From GM7GCV1 sp965221105 (GTDB taxonomy: Bacteria; Pseudomonadota; Gammaproteobacteria; Pseudomonadales; GM7GCV1): a stretch of DNA of 64,000 nt. Under the pieces are notes generated by a model. The model did not search any database. It was not told the DNA's origin and saw only the letters and a program-made list of their open reading frames with translations. The position numbers were made by a program, and so were the translations under genes. The stretch covers positions 310,001 through 374,000 of the forward strand of contig OZ244871.1 of NCBI GenBank assembly GCA_965221105.1. Direction: 5' to 3'. This document shows positions 63,409-64,000 of this stretch, one piece after another; within the stretch, counting starts at the first letter, position 1, and every line of letters begins with the position of its first letter.

Positions 63409-64000
63409 TTAATCGATATCGGGGTCCTTTACAAGCTTTTCAGCGGCATATTTGAGTCGATAGCTCCGCCCCTCGAACTCAAGGAGCACACTCCGGTGCA
63501 TCAGGCGGTCGAGGATGGTACTCGCCAGCGCTGCGTCGCCGAGATAGTTTCCCCAGTCAGCGATGATCCGGTTGGAGGTGATCAGCACGCTGCGGCGAAG
63601 GCGGTAGCGCTTGTGGATCAGTGCCTGCAACTCATCGGCACTGTCCTGGGCGATCTTTCGTGCCATGAACAGATCATCAAGGACCAGGAGGTCGGCATCG
63701 ATGACGGGTTTGAGCCGCTGTAATTTTTCTTCTGGTGAGGCCAGCATCAGCGTGCTCAGCAGTTGGTCAGCCTCGACGTACAGCGCGCGCAATCCATGGC
63801 GGATGGCCGAGTACGCAACAGCCTTGGCGACATGGCTTTTGCCGGTGCCGGGCGGACCGATGAGGATGGCATTGTCCCCTTCGGCGATAAACTTGAGTGT
63901 ATTGAGTTCACAGCAGGCACGCTTGGGGATCTTGGGGTTGTAGCCCCAGTCGAAGTCATCCAGGCCAGTCCGCTCATCGAGACCGGAGAGCCTGTAACGG
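63409..64000 (-). CDS. istB: IS21-family helper ATPase IstB, N-terminus outside the window
   Basis: 197 residues are visible on the minus strand: DFDWGYNPKIPKRACCELNT, the Walker A AILIGPPGTGKSHVAKAVAY, Walker B DLLVLDDLFMARKI and VLITSNRIIADWGNY. IstB regulates the IS21 transposase IstA, which should lie beyond the window. The frame continues to the last base. Downstream, at 63340-63390, AAAATCCCCCAG occurs twice, as in IS21-type terminal repeats. Confidence 0.88.
   Translation of the reverse strand, partial: RYRLSGLDERTGLDDFDWGYNPKIPKRACCELNTLKFIAEGDNAILIGPPGTGKSHVAKAVAYSAIRHGLRALYVEADQLLSTLMLASPEEKLQRLKPVIDADLLVLDDLFMARKIAQDSADELQALIHKRYRLRRSVLITSNRIIADWGNYLGDAALASTILDRLMHRSVLLEFEGRSYRLKYAAEKLVKDPDID

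Noticed and set aside
1..64000. CRISPR arrays, tRNA or rRNA genes, integron attC sites
   Set aside because: No regularly spaced repeats, cloverleaf-like genes or integrase were seen on either strand.

Overview
The window looks like a chromosome segment of a gammaproteobacterium, probably marine, that degrades lipid-like or terpenoid/steroid-like carbon. This is inferred from gene content: several enoyl-CoA hydratases, short-chain dehydrogenases, two CaiB/BaiF CoA transferases, two cytochromes P450, a thiolase, membrane-anchored alpha/beta hydrolases, sulfatase, sulfotransferase and FecR remnants. No rRNA, tRNA or CRISPR array was seen, so the taxonomic call is soft.

Layout. 1-34 kb: catabolic genes, mostly on the minus strand (sulfotransferase, CMD protein, SDRs, MFS transporter, thiolase, enoyl-CoA hydratases, nitronate monooxygenase, CaiB, SRPBCC protein, AraC regulator, HSL-type esterases, lactonase-like lipoprotein, P450 plus ferredoxin remnant, hipBA, thioesterases, arylsulfatase, second P450). 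34-42 kb: a junkyard of broken genes and mobile-element scars: WYL fragment, IS3, IS66 and IS1634 remnants, three DUF4143-type ATPases (one truncated), two FecR tails, a HigA tail and a frameshifted ImmA/DUF4411 pair. 42-52 kb: a tightly packed minus-strand operon: FMN/FAD oxidoreductase, etfA, etfB, membrane Fe-S oxidoreductase, AcuI-like reductase, isochorismatase-fold protein, alpha/beta hydrolase, enoyl-CoA hydratase. 52-64 kb: a TnpB-derived miniature element, a truncated folE, more CoA-pathway genes, an MFS transporter, an SDR, a full TnpB element with inverted repeats, and the start of an IS21-type element.

How the genes fit together: P450s and esterases would open or oxidise a substrate, CoA-transferase, hydratase, SDR and thiolase genes would run beta-oxidation-like steps, and EtfAB with the membrane Fe-S protein would pass electrons from acyl-CoA dehydrogenation to the quinone pool. 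The substrate cannot be read from the sequence.

The most unusual signal is three scattered GC-rich single-gene cassettes (about 7.76, 36.97 and 53.32 kb). Each has a good ribosome binding site, a start codon, five codons, then a pure C run of 14, 21 or 11 bases, then, in a different reading frame, a signal peptide and a secreted domain with an even number of cysteines. All three are out of frame as written. This is the architecture of slipped-strand phase variation applied to unrelated secreted proteins. The third cassette lies inside 21-bp inverted repeats with an 8-bp target duplication, so the system appears to be mobile.
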